Both the position numbers and the translations under genes were made by a program. A stretch of DNA of 64,000 nucleotides from Galerina marginata (Eukaryota; Basidiomycota; Agaricomycetes; Agaricales; Galerinaceae): positions 186,001 through 250,000 of the forward strand of contig JAECYW010000037.1 of assembly GCA_023014335.1 (NCBI GenBank), given 5' to 3'. The notes below the pieces were generated by a model that worked only from the letters and a program-made list of their open reading frames with translations, was not told the origin of the DNA and made no database searches. Every line of letters begins with the position of its first letter. The first letter of the stretch is position 1. Shown piece by piece: positions 12,801 to 23,957 of this stretch.

Positions 12801-13134
12801 AATGCCAGCTATCCAAGATCAGTTTTTGGCCTATGTTCAGCGTTTTGATATTGTTCCTCAGGTTAACCAAGCCATATCCGGTTCAAGGACTGCAAGAGGA
12901 GCATATCCAGAGCCATATTCCTCACTATATATTCTGAAGAAAGCGAAGAGGACAAATAAAAGTATTATTGGTGACATTATTCCTCTTCATCATATCCGGG
13001 CTTTGGTGGATGTTGCTCCTCGTCTTGGAGAGACTGCCAATAGAATGCTAACTCCTCAAAATAGCACAACATATAGTTCTGAGTATTCATTGAATAAGTA
13101 CTTTGATAAGGAGTTGTTCTGGGCGTTAAGTTAA
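9853..13134 (+). mobile_element. Plavaka-type transposase gene, intact
   Basis: Four exons (9853-10404, 10458-10742, 10795-12685, 12743-13134) give 3,120 bases and 1,039 residues without stops or frameshifts. Plavaka elements are CACTA-related DNA transposons of basidiomycetes. Order of motifs: N-terminal C2HC finger (C5, C8, H21, C29); the conserved block YYPFASKDEWELASFLLRS; LSFRSAKDLRNRAEMLP; then LLGTVLSSDKTNIS and GNRMAHPLLISLANIVMD; FFTP-like region TPEPLHHWHRQFWDHDIKW; and a C-terminal part ending YSLNKYFDKELFWALS. Introns are 52-57 bases. The Asp in SSDKT and the HHWH block are hallmarks of the family. The intact frame suggests recent activity or recent arrival. Element termini were not identified with certainty; a tandem repeat lies 100 bases downstream. 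Confidence 0.88.
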
Positions 13135-13236
13135 ACAAGTGTAGTTCATTGTCAATATATTCATTATTCTCAGTTTTCAGCATGGAGACCTAAATAATAG
13201 CTAACAAACCAAATTCCCAAGTGATGGTCAGTTGAT

Positions 13237-13414
13237 GCTACTAAACGCTACTGAAAAAATAACAACCTGTCAGCCCTTGGTAGGAAATAAAGCCTCCCCA
13301 TAGGCTCTGGTAGTAACCGCTGTAAGCTACTAAACGCTATAGAAAAAATAGAATCCTGTTAGCTCTCTGTAGGAAATAGTCTTCCCCATAGGCCATTATA
13401 GTAACCACTGTAGG
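13237..13414. repeat. Two-copy tandem repeat, period 89 bp
   Basis: Two imperfect head-to-tail units begin GCTACTAAACGCTA (13237 and 13326), share a poly-A tract and the motif CCCCATAGGC, and end with GTAACC(G/A)CTGTA. The position just after the Plavaka transposase suggests a subterminal repeat of that element. A short hairpin (CAGAGCT/AGCTCTG) follows near 13440. Confidence 0.6.
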
Positions 13415-13575
13415 CTCTGTAGTGCTGTTGGGCATGAACTCAGAGCTATGTAGCTCTGTGGAGGGCTAGGGGGGGCTTCGGTGGCTAGCTGAGTGAAGTG
13501 GGTCACTATAGCGATCTTTGACATCAAAGGGAAATGCTGTGCCTGTCTACGTGTGAAAATCTGGGTTTGCTGATG

Positions 13576-14075
13576 TAAGCAAATTATGTGAAGGAACCCA
13601 GAGGGTTCGACGACCTTTCTTCAACTGTTAGTCACCTTATTTCTTCGACTAATATGTCCACACTCATATCTATCAATAGGAAACTTCACCTTGGGAAATC
13701 ACCGTAAGATAAAAGTTCCAAACAAGAAGCTCATGGTCCCATGCTCTTGGGGTTTGCTGATATAAAATTTTAGAACAGGTCGAGGTCAGGAAAGAATCAG
13801 AAGGGGCACGGAAAACATCGGGAGGTTTTCGTACGTAGAATTTGATTAATTGTCAAACCGACCGATTATTACTAAATTCTGTAGACCTCGACACCCTTTC
13901 AAAACCGCAAGAAGAGGTTTTGGAACAATGAGGTATATGGCCTGCCGCTTCGACTCCTTTCGGTGCTGAATTGATCTCAGGAAACCGAGCTTTTCACTGG
14001 TGAAGTCAGTGATGAGTCCGACGCCAGTCAAGTCTCGAATACGTCCCATAGACGGACCAGCGTAAAAGTGAGCTT
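13576..14075 (+). repeat. 500-bp block almost identical to 37,596-38,095
   Basis: By direct reading this block matches 37,596-38,095 (offset 24,020) with two substitutions noticed (in TTCTTCGAC versus TTCTCCGAC, and GGACCAGC versus GGACGAGC). The same sequence occurs inverted at about 56,449-56,948. It contains several GT-AG segments and short frames that in the 37-kb copy belong to mini-exon gene B. Similarity stops sharply at both ends: TAAGCAAATTATG on the left, and just after GTGAGCTTT on the right. Confidence 0.85.
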
Positions 14076-14554
14076 TCCAACTTACTGTACATATCTGTTA
14101 CTAAACTATGGTATTGAAGCAAGGGCATATACGATCGTTCGCGACAGTGAGCTTCTTAATCAAAAATTTCGTGTCAAATTTCCAACTCTTCGCCAATCGG
14201 TTTAGAAATTTGAGCTTTCTCCTGAAGATTCTGCCGATGATACTGATGGGAACGGACCCAGTGAACTGCGTCTTGGGGGTGCGGTCATAGTAAGTATGCT
14301 GAAATTGCTTACAACCGCTTCCACTGTATCTTACGCATTGTAATAGGGGAAGAGACTTGAATCAGAAAGGGTACGTCGCTAGTTATTCGGAGTCATCCAT
14401 TCTGAATGTTGCAGGGCGGGTCGGGTCGGGATCGCTGCGAAGGCCGCTCAATAACAAACAGAACCACCGATATACTACAATTCCAAGTTGTGTTCATCCA
14501 TTGTGAAAAGCGCTCCGGCCATCTAACCATTTCATAACATATTGACATTTGCAG

Positions 14555-15610
14555 AAGTATATTCACCATCATACCCAGCTCCTCCTGAAGGTCGGAGTGA
14601 TTAACCCAGCAATCAATGAGCCTTTCGACGTCATTTTCGCTAGTCATAGCGAAGTCGAACTCTTTGGCCGTACAAAACTGGCAGAACACGGCCCATCGGA
14701 ACATCGCTTCAAAATTGACATGGTCTCCACTCGATCACCTTGGAACAAGCGCCTCGCCAAGGTATTCGCAGACAATTTTATTGCGAGTGCTCAATACCCT
14801 TATGGAGAGGATAACAAGAAAGAGATCAAGCGGATGTTTCTACTACATTTGAAAACTGTGCGCATTCGGTTGATCGAAAAGTTTGAAGGACATATCCCAC
14901 AGTCACGTCTTGACGACGAAAAACGAAAGGCACGGGCCATGAGGAGAAGCAGTGTGAGTTCCTTGTAAACTGGGATTTTAAAATATTTAATTTGGTTTCG
15001 TTAGTTGATGTATCGTCGAAGAGAGGCATGTTCCACCTATGGCGAGGACAAATCTATACGAGCTTGCTTAAGTCTCCTAAAAGCACTGCCCGTTGATATA
15101 TGCAGTGGTGATGAAACTTCTTCCGAACGGGGTCAAAAACGCTTCATCGTTGTTCAACCGTTTTGGCGTCACCCTTCGCTCCACCGCTTCTTTGAAGTCA
15201 TTGATCGGCTGTACGTTGCGTCCAGATTTACGGAGGCAAATCGGCGTTCCGAGACATTTCCTTGGATTCGGGATGCGAATACTGCGAATAAAATCGATTA
15301 CTTCGCTCAGGTGCCGAGAGGTCTGCCAGTTAACTTTTATAATCCTTGTTTTTTGGCATCTTTGGATCAATGGCATCGGAATATGCTTGATATGAAAGGA
15401 ACGTTCGAGCATTCTTTCTCGGCTCGGATTATTCGGTGGGCTTTCACCCTCTAATCACACAGATGGTCCGGTTGTTGACTGTTTGCTAGTTTATCAGAGA
15501 AATATGCCCAAGTGACGAGCTGGGAAACGCCACCATTGCCAACCGATGACCCATTTACTGGATATGGAGAGGACAATCACTCTCTCCCACGTTCGACAGG
15601 ATTTCCCTGA
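14555..15610 (+). CDS. Mini-exon gene family member A, 3' exons
   Basis: Three consecutive coding exons are clear: 14555-14953, 15005-15435 and 15490-15610, with introns of 51 and 54 bases in phase. The product contains VGVINPAINEPFDVIFASHS, FKIDMVSTRSPWNKRLAKVF, SRLDDEKRKARAMRR, DICSGDETSSERGQKRFIVV and VQPFWRHPSLHRFFEVIDRL. It ends LPRSTGFP. Each block has a counterpart in gene B (38,346-39,404), although the proteins have clearly diverged. The gene probably starts further upstream, through the 500-bp block at 13,576; its 5' exons as seen in gene B (36.8-37.6 kb) are not found here, so it may be 5'-truncated. No known domain is recognised. The basic, charged sequence suggests a soluble intracellular protein, but function is unknown. 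Confidence 0.6.
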
Positions 15611-16342
15611 CCACAGAATACTTTCCAGTTGACGAGGCACCAAACTGCTCCCTCAGCCGACGTTTTCTTACGATTTCAATGTATAGGATAGGCCTACACC
15701 GAAATTTTATAATCACGAATGAGTGTAGTCATGATAGTTCTACTTACTGGGGGAATAAATCTACTAATATCGGTTTGTAACCGTGAGCCATCTACTTAAG
15801 AACTCCAGAGCCGCTAGGGTGAGTGGAAGGTGGAGAATCCTCAGGTGGTCACAGTTTCGGATTTGTAGCTTGGCCATTGCACCAGCAGGAGTCTGAGGAC
15901 GCCAGGGCCATTCTGGGACGAGACTAGAATTGCCAGTTTTCGAGGCGAGGCGGAGTTTGAATTTATCTTAAGGCCACCCACCCACTCCTGCGCATCAATA
16001 ACACTCCCTCTGCAACCGCGATTCTCACCTTAACAGAATAAGTAACCTTATCGAGGACCGCAGATAGTAGATCTTCCATAAGGTAACAATGTCATGGGGC
16101 CTGAAGTACGAACAAAGCTCGAATAATCATTGTTTAAAACGGCTGAGGAATTTTTGATTAGGGCCCGAAAATAGCTGCTGGCCCTGCCACACCTTTCGCA
16201 TACAAGGTCCCTTTGAAGATTTCTTTGTTGTCGACTTGGCGCATGGCGATTCGGAGCTCATCATTGAGTTATTCCTGTATCCCTCCGCATTTAAAAACCT
16301 TTTCGAGTAACCCATCCTTATCTTTTCCCCGACGCTTTCCAG
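15611..16342. other. Intergenic, presumed promoter of the WD40 gene
   Basis: No reading frame with recognisable homology. The last 250 bases upstream of the start at 16343 should contain the WD40 promoter, but no clear TATA motif is seen. Confidence 0.3.
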
Positions 16343-17809
16343 ATGCCACTGACGCCAACTCTACCATTGCTCCATCTAAGTAAAGGACCTGGGATCCATG
16401 CAGAGGATCAAATTCACTCCGATTCGATTATGGCACTCGCTTTCAACCCAAGCGGAACTATCCTTGCGAGCGCTGGACTGGACGGCCGAGTGTTATTTTA
16501 TAATACAAAAACCTGGGCACTAACGGATGAAGTGCTCATGGACAACCGTCCTTTCACAAGTTTGGTGTGGTTGAATGACACGCGGGTTGTTGCAGGTGTC
16601 GCTACTGGGTTTGTGGTGTCGTTCGAGATATCCCAGGTATGCACCTAACTTCGAAAATGTACAAGCATCACACTGACATCCACTGTTGCCGTGAGGAGAA
16701 CCTTGCGGGTGTGGCTTTCCCTCTCCATAATTCAGCAGTTGAAAGCTTGGACAAGGAAGGATACCAAATTGCATCGGCAGCTGGGGACCAAGTTTATGTC
16801 TCGTCACACGAGAGACGCGAAGCCTGGAAGCTGTCTCGGTCGTTAGTACACCCTCACGCAAATGTGGCTGGCCCGCCTGTTATTGCCACCTCTGTGCACT
16901 GGGCAGCCGAAGGCGACTCCGGAGCGGAACGGCTCCTGGTTAGTTACTCTTACCATGGCATCGTGTAAGTTTTTCATTCGCCGCCCAATAGAGGTGAACT
17001 TAAACGGTGATGTTTACAGCATATGGGACACACGGACATCCAGCATAATATTTACAATCCCCCAATCAAACAAAACTACATTGTATGTCCATTCATCCAC
17101 TTCGTATGCACTCTTTTGAATCTTCCAAAAACAGGGGCCACACTGCGCTTTCACCAGACAAAAAGCTCCTCGTCGCATTTAATTTTGTCGAATCGGCTTT
17201 CGATCTCTATAACCTTGAGTTGGCAGAGAAAACCAGACCGCTTTTGTTTGAAAATAAAGCCAGAGGTCGATACACTCCGTATCTGCCTGTTACATTTGCT
17301 CACGGAAGTGAGGTTGTCGTCGGAGGAGATTTGTCCGGTCAGATATCCCTGTGGCATCTAGGCCGGGAAGTTCCATGCCAGCGACTTGACCCGAAGCTGA
17401 AAGGTTCGTACTTCATAATTTGCTCTCGAATTAGGCACAGAGTGATACTCTCTCCAGAACCAAGCATGGTTTTATCGATTGCGGCAAGCCTTATTCCTCG
17501 TTCCTACCTTTCATTGCTTATTAATATTTGCCGCAGTGCCATTTTGATTCTGTAAACAACCGATCTCTAATCGCAACAGCGACAGCCAGATCAGAAGCCA
17601 ACATTCAGAACGAACCAAACAGCTCGTTTTCACGAAAGAGTACCAGGCGTCGTCAAAGCGGTGGTCAAATCTTTATTTGGCACGCCGACATTGATCAATC
17701 TCAAGCATACAGCTTCGTTGAATTAACGCTGAACTCGAAATTCTGGCTATTATGCCTTTTTTTATTCTTAACATTTGTAGCTCTTGTCAGCACACCGGTT
17801 CCAGAATAG
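16343..17809 (+). CDS. WD40-repeat protein with C-terminal membrane anchor
   Basis: Six exons: 16343-16636, 16696-16964, 17020-17082, 17135-17403, 17458-17483 and 17537-17809; 1,194 bases, 397 residues, all phases consistent. WD40 blades form a beta-propeller for protein contacts. Repeat signatures include IMALAFNPSGTILASAGLDG, SSIIFTIPQSNKTTL, HTALSPDKKLLVAFNF and VVVGGDLSGQISLWHLG, then LIATATARSE...GGQIFIWHAD. Exon 5 is only 26 bases, and the intron after it (17484-17536) uses a GC donor (GCAAGC). The C-terminus has a hydrophobic segment (FWLLCLFLFLTFVALVS) close to the stop, so the protein is probably tail-anchored in a membrane. The partner and pathway are unknown. No frame breaks are seen. 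Confidence 0.72.
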
Positions 17810-19388
17810 CGTGCTTGTATGTCGGTACAGTGGTCGTTTCTATTTTGGGACCTTGCTGGTTACTTGACCAACCAGAAAAGTGTGTCAGTAATCAGGGATA
17901 TTATTGATTAGATGAATACGTACAACAGCACCTCAATTCAATACTCTATCTCACACTCTCTGAGGGTTTGAGGTTTAACATTCATTCCCGCAACTGTCGA
18001 CCTTTTCTAAGGTCAAAATACGCGTCGCTTGGATTTTGCGAAGACACTTTGCCGTCCTTTTTTAAGGGAAGACCCCACGGAAAAATGTACAGTCAAAATC
18101 ATAGCAACTTGCTATAACCATTTGACCCATGCCAAAACATTCCGACCACAGTAGTGCTCTATAGGCTGGTGAAACTGAGTTCGAATTATTGGGTGGCTTG
18201 CCCCCTTTCTACAGATTCCTTAGCCACACGTGACCCACAAGGATCAAAATGACCTGACCCTTGGACATCTACGCAGGCACTCCCTCGATTCTGTGCTTTC
18301 CGGACGCATTCTTCTCCCATCGTAAAGCCTACCTTCCCGTTCTGCTGCCATCAAAATGAAAATCATGATGCGAAGCTGCTGAGTATCGTTGCCGGACTGG
18401 GCCTTACATTGACCTTGTACCACCAAGCCTCTTGTCACCGCATTTGGACTCGAGTTCCCCAGAAAGCGACGAATATCTCTTGGATCTATCACTGCGATGT
18501 CCCTTCTCAATACGTGTCGTACCACGCATGAGGAGGCAGAGCCGTCATGTGATTCGATAGACAGCTCTCTGTCTCTCTATGTGCGCGGTCCCCGAGATCG
18601 ATGCGGTGTATTGATAGCTTTACGCCACTCAGTTCTTCTACATATCTCTTTGGAACACAGGATCTGCCAACAGAAGGGACAAGTTTTGACGTGTGGTGGG
18701 TCGTGGCGTCGTTCGCAACTTCGCATTTAGTAGCACCAAAATTTCTGCTTTTTCATCCTTGATTCAATGCACAGTAAATGACCTCCGCTGATCTCCTCGT
18801 CATCAACTAAGCACTGGGTTGCCGTATCTGGATACCCAGATGTACCGATTCCCTTCATTTTCCTCCGTGCATTCTAAAGCCGACCGAGAGCGAGAAGGAT
18901 TACGTAGTTGTAGCCTGAGTAGTAGTAGGGACTACCTTGTACTGAGTATGTTGTAAATCGGTTGAAGAGATAAATACGAAAATGAGCCAATTACGAGCTT
19001 GCTTCTCAATAAGAAAATGGATCAAGACACGGAAATGCTCTATATCACTCGAAAACAGGAAAAATACAGATTGGAAGTGGTGTAGTAGAGTAAAGTCGAG
19101 TAATTTGCCAAATATCTTTCCCGGCATCAAATGACTCTATGGCACCAAATCCTGCTATTTCCGACTTGACGCATATATGACTATACGCATAAGCGTGCAC
19201 AAGTAAAAACTAAACGGAACAGTCAGTCAGTTAGCTTGATGTTTCACGGAATCTTCACCCACTTATCGATCTCTGATACTGCTCCAGAAATGTGGACATT
19301 AGCAAGCAATCGAGGAAAAAATTCGGCAGACATGTGAAACCTTTTTCTGTTGTCAGTATTGGTCAAGAACGTAGTCTTCTATCGGAAC
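17810..19388. other. Intergenic, no supported gene
   Basis: About 1.6 kb between the convergent WD40 gene and the minus-strand helical gene. Only short frames without homology or splice logic are present. It must include both 3' untranslated regions. Confidence 0.4.
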
Positions 19389-21315
19389 CTACAGTAGGGT
19401 CTTCGAGATGTAAAATCCGCGAGAGAACGAGATCAGTCGGCGTTCAATTATTTTCAGATATGGATTGCAGCCATCTACAGGGTGGGTCTATGATCAGTGT
19501 AAAATACTGAGCACTTTAGTATAGAGAACTGGCATACCTCTGACATCTGAAGGAGGGATATGTAAACATATATCGACATTAAGGCAAGGGCCACTAAGTC
19601 AGAAACATGTTTATTGTCGTCTTCGAGCATGACAAGCAGGACGGCGGACAGGTCCTTGGCCCCGTGCGCAAAGTCCTCTGCTTCCGCAACGCTAAGGATT
19701 GATGTTAATAAGGAAAGAGCCGCGATTTTATCTGACGTGATGCATTCCACAGAGGCGAAAGCTAAGCGCAGATATGTTTTTAGAGATCAGAGCAGTTGGT
19801 CCGTCTGAAGGGAAGGAATTGCTTACCCGAGCGCAGACTTGAGATTTGCTGGAGCTGGGTACTGATAATTGGCAGAGTGTCCGCGACCAAGGCGTGTATC
19901 GAGGATTGGTAAAACAATGCAAGGTCCGTATAATGGTAGTGCGTCAAAATCGATAACAAAGCAAGCGCTGGCTCTGAAACTTTCAACGAAGCGCTGCGGA
20001 CCGCAGAATCAACCACAAGGGTGACGTATGGCCGAAATTCCAAGCTACCGACTGCTTGAAATATCTGTTTTGTGAGCACAAACACTTTTTCCAACATAAT
20101 GCAGGCGTCTGAATCCGACGAATTGGTTTCCAAAGCCAGTAAGGGCCGGATTGTGTCCATAACCAGGGGGAGGTTGATAGTGAAGTCTGGCCCTGATGAG
20201 GAAGCCAGAACCTTTAGTGCGGCAGCGCAATTTGTGTCATCCCCTCGGCCTATCTCACCGACAAGTGGGACGGATATCGAAAGTGCGTGATTGCTTGCAT
20301 CGCGTCCAAGCATATGCAATACAGAGTTGAAAACGTCAAGAGTGAGCATTGTCCAACCTGGCACTGAATGTTTTGGCTCGCTTTCAGCTTCCAAATTTTG
20401 CAAAAGGATCTACAGAGAAGAGTATTCATAAGTACAAATACTCAGAAGGCAGTCAAACATACGGATAAGATGGCCTGGGCGTTGGATTTCAAAATGGTAG
20501 AAAATGATTTCTTTGTTGCCCAACTTAGTAAGAATAGATAGAATCCGTAGGTAATCACGGAACAGCCGCGAGCTGCGGTGGCTTCGACCTGGGGCCACAT
20601 GCAAGAAACAAAATCTGTCAAAAAAGGCGAGCGGTCTGAGGCCTCTGCAGCACCGGCGAGCAAAACTAAAGCTGAGAAACCGGATAGAAGACTGGATGAT
20701 CGTAAACCGGCCTTGATGCGGCGTATGAGTTCGGAAGCGAGGCCGTCAGAAGAGATAGCGTTTGAAATCGATTTCGATAATAGAAACAATTCCTGGGGCA
20801 AACATAAGGAATTTTCGAGACTGAAACCCCGTGTACCTACTTGCATCCCTCCTTGCAAAAACCATTCAAGAATTGACGGCTCCGAGCCCTTTGGCTCTGG
20901 CATCCCAATCATCTGGCCAAATCCTGATATAGCTCTCGAAATGATCGTAGAGTTGGCGATCGCAATCGTGTGCCTACGAGCATACTTGTCAGTGGCTCAA
21001 GAAGTTTAGAGAGTTATAGGACCAGCACCTTTGAAGAATAAGTGCTAAGGTATGTATAGACTCTGACCGCACCGAGAGTGCGAGTGCCTTATCCGAAGCA
21101 CGTTCAAGCATCGTTTCAGCTAGGTTGAAAAGCTCTTCATGGTCCAGCACCGACAGCAGTAGATAGATAATATTCGACCTTCTGTCGGATCCAAGCTCGA
21201 ATGATGTTCCAACAACGTTATAGGGTGACATGTTTGCAAAGAAAAAGCTTCCGTTCGGTGCTGAAGAGACGATAAAGAAAACTGGAGTGCCAGTGGTTAC
21301 CCCTTCGTCCATCAT
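19389..21315 (-). CDS. Hypothetical helical-repeat-like protein
   Basis: At least five exons on the minus strand. The last three junctions are firm: intron 20410-20462 (phase 0), 19762-19826 (phase 1) and 19488-19537 (phase 0), with the stop at 19389-19391. Exon 1 starts at ATG 21315; the junction between exons 1 and 2, between about 20,975 and 21,100, could not be settled because no GT-AG pair there keeps frame cleanly. The sequence is rich in long amphipathic Leu/Ala helices (IIYLLLSVLDHEELFNLAET, LASELIRRIKAGLRSSSLLS, PALALLSILTHYHYTDLALF, SAVLLVMLEDDNKHVSDLVA), as in HEAT/ARM-like scaffolds. No catalytic motif is visible. Function is unknown; the family call rests on general appearance only. 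Confidence 0.55.
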
Positions 21316-23091
21316 GGCTCAGTTTATATATGCGCGAGATCGCCTTTATGTCCCTAAAATGGAATTACCACGGTCGATAAAGAAAAGTAGGGGGCTGGAC
21401 ACAAAGGCGCCTCTACTAGCTGTTGCGACTAAAGTCAATAGGCCGAATAATGAGATGACCGATAACAGCCCGTACCAACACGAAGGTTCATGTTAGCAGG
21501 GGGATATGGGGCAATGACAATTGCAAGGGACGAGGTCCGCTCCAAAAAGCGCTGACTGCATATGTGGAGACTACCCGCTATAGAACCGGGGCCACGGTGC
21601 TCGGGCTGTCATACGCTGTGTGCACCTCAACAGCTGACACATTGGGGCTGCATCGCCTGTGAGCTGCGCTTGTGAGGCAGCTGTGATCTAAGCAAGGTTC
21701 CGCGTGGTGTCACCTACAGTGGTGGCAGTGGTGGCGCCAGCCAGAGACGGCAGTAGTAGGGCGGTACCGTCATCCACGTTAAGGTGGTGGAGCGGTGGTG
21801 TGGGTACTTCGAACTTATCGACGTCTGCATCGGTTCGATGGAACACGATGACTGGAGCTGTAGGAAAGGAGGCAGAAGGTCGTGCCTGCAACGGGTGAAA
21901 TGAGGCCATCGGGATGCTAAACGCAGGAGCAATAACGTACCATGGTACATCTGAATGAGAGAACGCGACACTCGGGATTATGTCTGCGAACGTGTCAGTC
22001 AATCCTGGCGCCTCGACAGGAGCTGGAATAGTGCATGGCTGCGAATGGTGTTGACACCAGTCCCGCAGGACCCGCATTGGAATGGCAGGGTCGGCGTCAT
22101 GGTATCTGTATCGACAGAGGCAAACAGAGGCCAGAAAGGAGGGCGATAAGCACTATCCTGCGAGAAAGAAGGTTGAGAAGGCAGACGTACGATGGATAAC
22201 TGGCGGTGATGCACCTGGCACCTCTCACTCGGTGTATGCTTCGGGATCCCTCACCATTCGCACGGAGGTCATCGCCATCCATTTTGTCGTTGGCTCCGGC
22301 GAAGGGTTATGATTGATTATGCGATGCCCAGCGGTTAAGCTGGTGTGCAATAGAGAAGCTATTGGGAATGTTAGCGAGGCATCGGGAAACAGGAGCATAA
22401 ACGTACGATTAGACGTGCCATGATTGAGGCCTGTGAGGAGCGACAGGCAGGTAGGGAAAAGGTTGGATGTTGGAAATTGAATATTGAATGTTGAAGGCGA
22501 CAACGACAAAACGACGGAAATAGAAAGACTTCCGAAAATAGAAGGCGGGAAATGCCGCCTAAATAGTAAGTGACCGGCGGTATCAGCGGTATCATGGACC
22601 CAGCCACTCTTTGGGTCCAAACAGTAGAAGATCTAGAACCAAAACCCGTTAACTCGAGTAAACCTACCTCGTGTACCTGCCACTCCATTTTCCCTGTCTT
22701 TTTCTCCCCTTTGAATGAACATGAGGCGACGAAAGGCTCGTACCCTGTTATATCGGTACGTACCCTATATCCGAATGCCGCTCGTCACGTCTTTCAGATT
22801 CTCCTTTTTTTCACAAGTAGCAATTTCGGACGTACCTTTTTGTCTTGGTACGTACGTCGTAGTTTTCATTCGAACTTTTTTCCTGCCTGCATCTGGACAT
22901 CTCCACGCTTGATAATGGTTCTGGCATCTTTGTCGTCCTGCAGGTCAGTGTGCATGGCGTCATAATCTCTTTACTTACTTTTGGAGTCTATAGTAAGGCC
23001 GTTCAATTCGCCCAGAATCGACGTTCGTTGTTTTTCTGTATTCCCTTTGTTCACGAATTTTGGCCAGCTATAACTAAAAGTTAATCCGGCT
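21316..23091. other. Intergenic with weak minus-strand coding signals
   Basis: Minus-strand frames at 21,688-22,077 and 22,225-22,620 are Pro/Thr-rich and could be parts of a small gene, but splice sites do not join them convincingly (one candidate intron would be only 33 bases). A single unit related to the 44.7-45.2 kb repeat lies near 22,660-22,690 in inverse orientation (encoding WQVHEV on the minus strand). Nothing else is supported. Confidence 0.3.
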
Positions 23092-23957
23092 GTGGATGAA
23101 TTTCTGCATTCCCCAACCATGCCGTCGACCCAAGTGGCGTTATATCGTCGTTTTAAATGCTCACTTCCATCCTGTTGGCTCCCACTGGAGTCGCCGGAGG
23201 TGTGTAAATGTAGGAACACTACGTATGTCCACTTAGCGTTAAATTATAATCAATGTCACCAAACCACTTCAAATTCCCGTTCTAGGTACTGTTCACGAGC
23301 CTGCCAGAAGGCTCACTGGAAGGTGAGTAGTCTTAAACGGTTTAACTCTTCCCTACTAATTCCTACCGTTTTTTTTTTCAGAGTCACCGCGAGACATGTA
23401 AAAGCCTCACTTTCCGAGAGCTTTGTCTTGTTGGAGTGTCGCTTAAGCCCTCCGAGTCCGACGCGCTGCGTTTCCCGCAAGGTTATTCTCTTTCAATGAT
23501 CGAAAAAAAGGTCCGAAAATGGATCCAATTCCATGCACCCACCCTTATGGCGGCTACCATCCACGCCCTATCTCTTCCCATGGATCTTTCCCGTTCTCGC
23601 ACCCATATATTGCGCATGCAAATATGCCGGCCTGAAGATCCTGAGCTTTCGACCACTTCCCTTTTTTTTTCCTTCTCCCACGCAGCCGTCGTCGAACAAT
23701 CAGAAGCACGAAAATTGGGAGTTATATGGTCCCAAAGTCTCAATCAACTTGCGCGTATGAGGGAAGAGGCCGAAGAAGGGGGAAGAGGCACAGTTGCAGC
23801 AATTGGTATTGAATGCGAGCCCTTTGGCTTGCATGTTGTACCTTTTGGCTCATTGAAGGATTTAGAATCAGTTCGGGTGTTGCACAGTTGGTCCTCCTTT
23901 TTAAGGACTGCGCTTGATTCGGGGAAGGTTCCCTCTGGGTTTACAGAAGAATGCTAG
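23092..23957 (+). CDS. MYND-type zinc finger protein
   Basis: Three exons (23092-23222, 23286-23322, 23382-23957), 744 bases, 247 residues; introns of 63 and 59 bases in phase. Splicing builds a MYND finger: CSLPSC, then VCKCRNTTYCSRACQKAHW followed by SHRETC, giving the usual Cys pairs, the YCS..CQ..HW signature and the final His/Cys. MYND fingers mediate protein-protein contact, often in regulators. The first Cys pair has unusual spacing, so metal binding may be altered. The remaining about 190 residues (RFPQGYSLSMIEKKVRKWIQ, AAIGIECEPFGLHVVPFGSL) match the type of unknown C-terminal domain common behind MYND fingers in Agaricomycetes. A compact, apparently intact gene with unknown targets. 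Confidence 0.75.

Noticed and set aside
13846..14049. 67-codon minus-strand frame conserved in all three copies of the 500-bp block
   Set aside because: Conservation is explained by near-identity of the whole DNA block, and the plus strand fits the intron-exon pattern of gene B.
22097..22620. Small spliced minus-strand gene
   Set aside because: The required intron would be about 33 bases and other joins meet stops.
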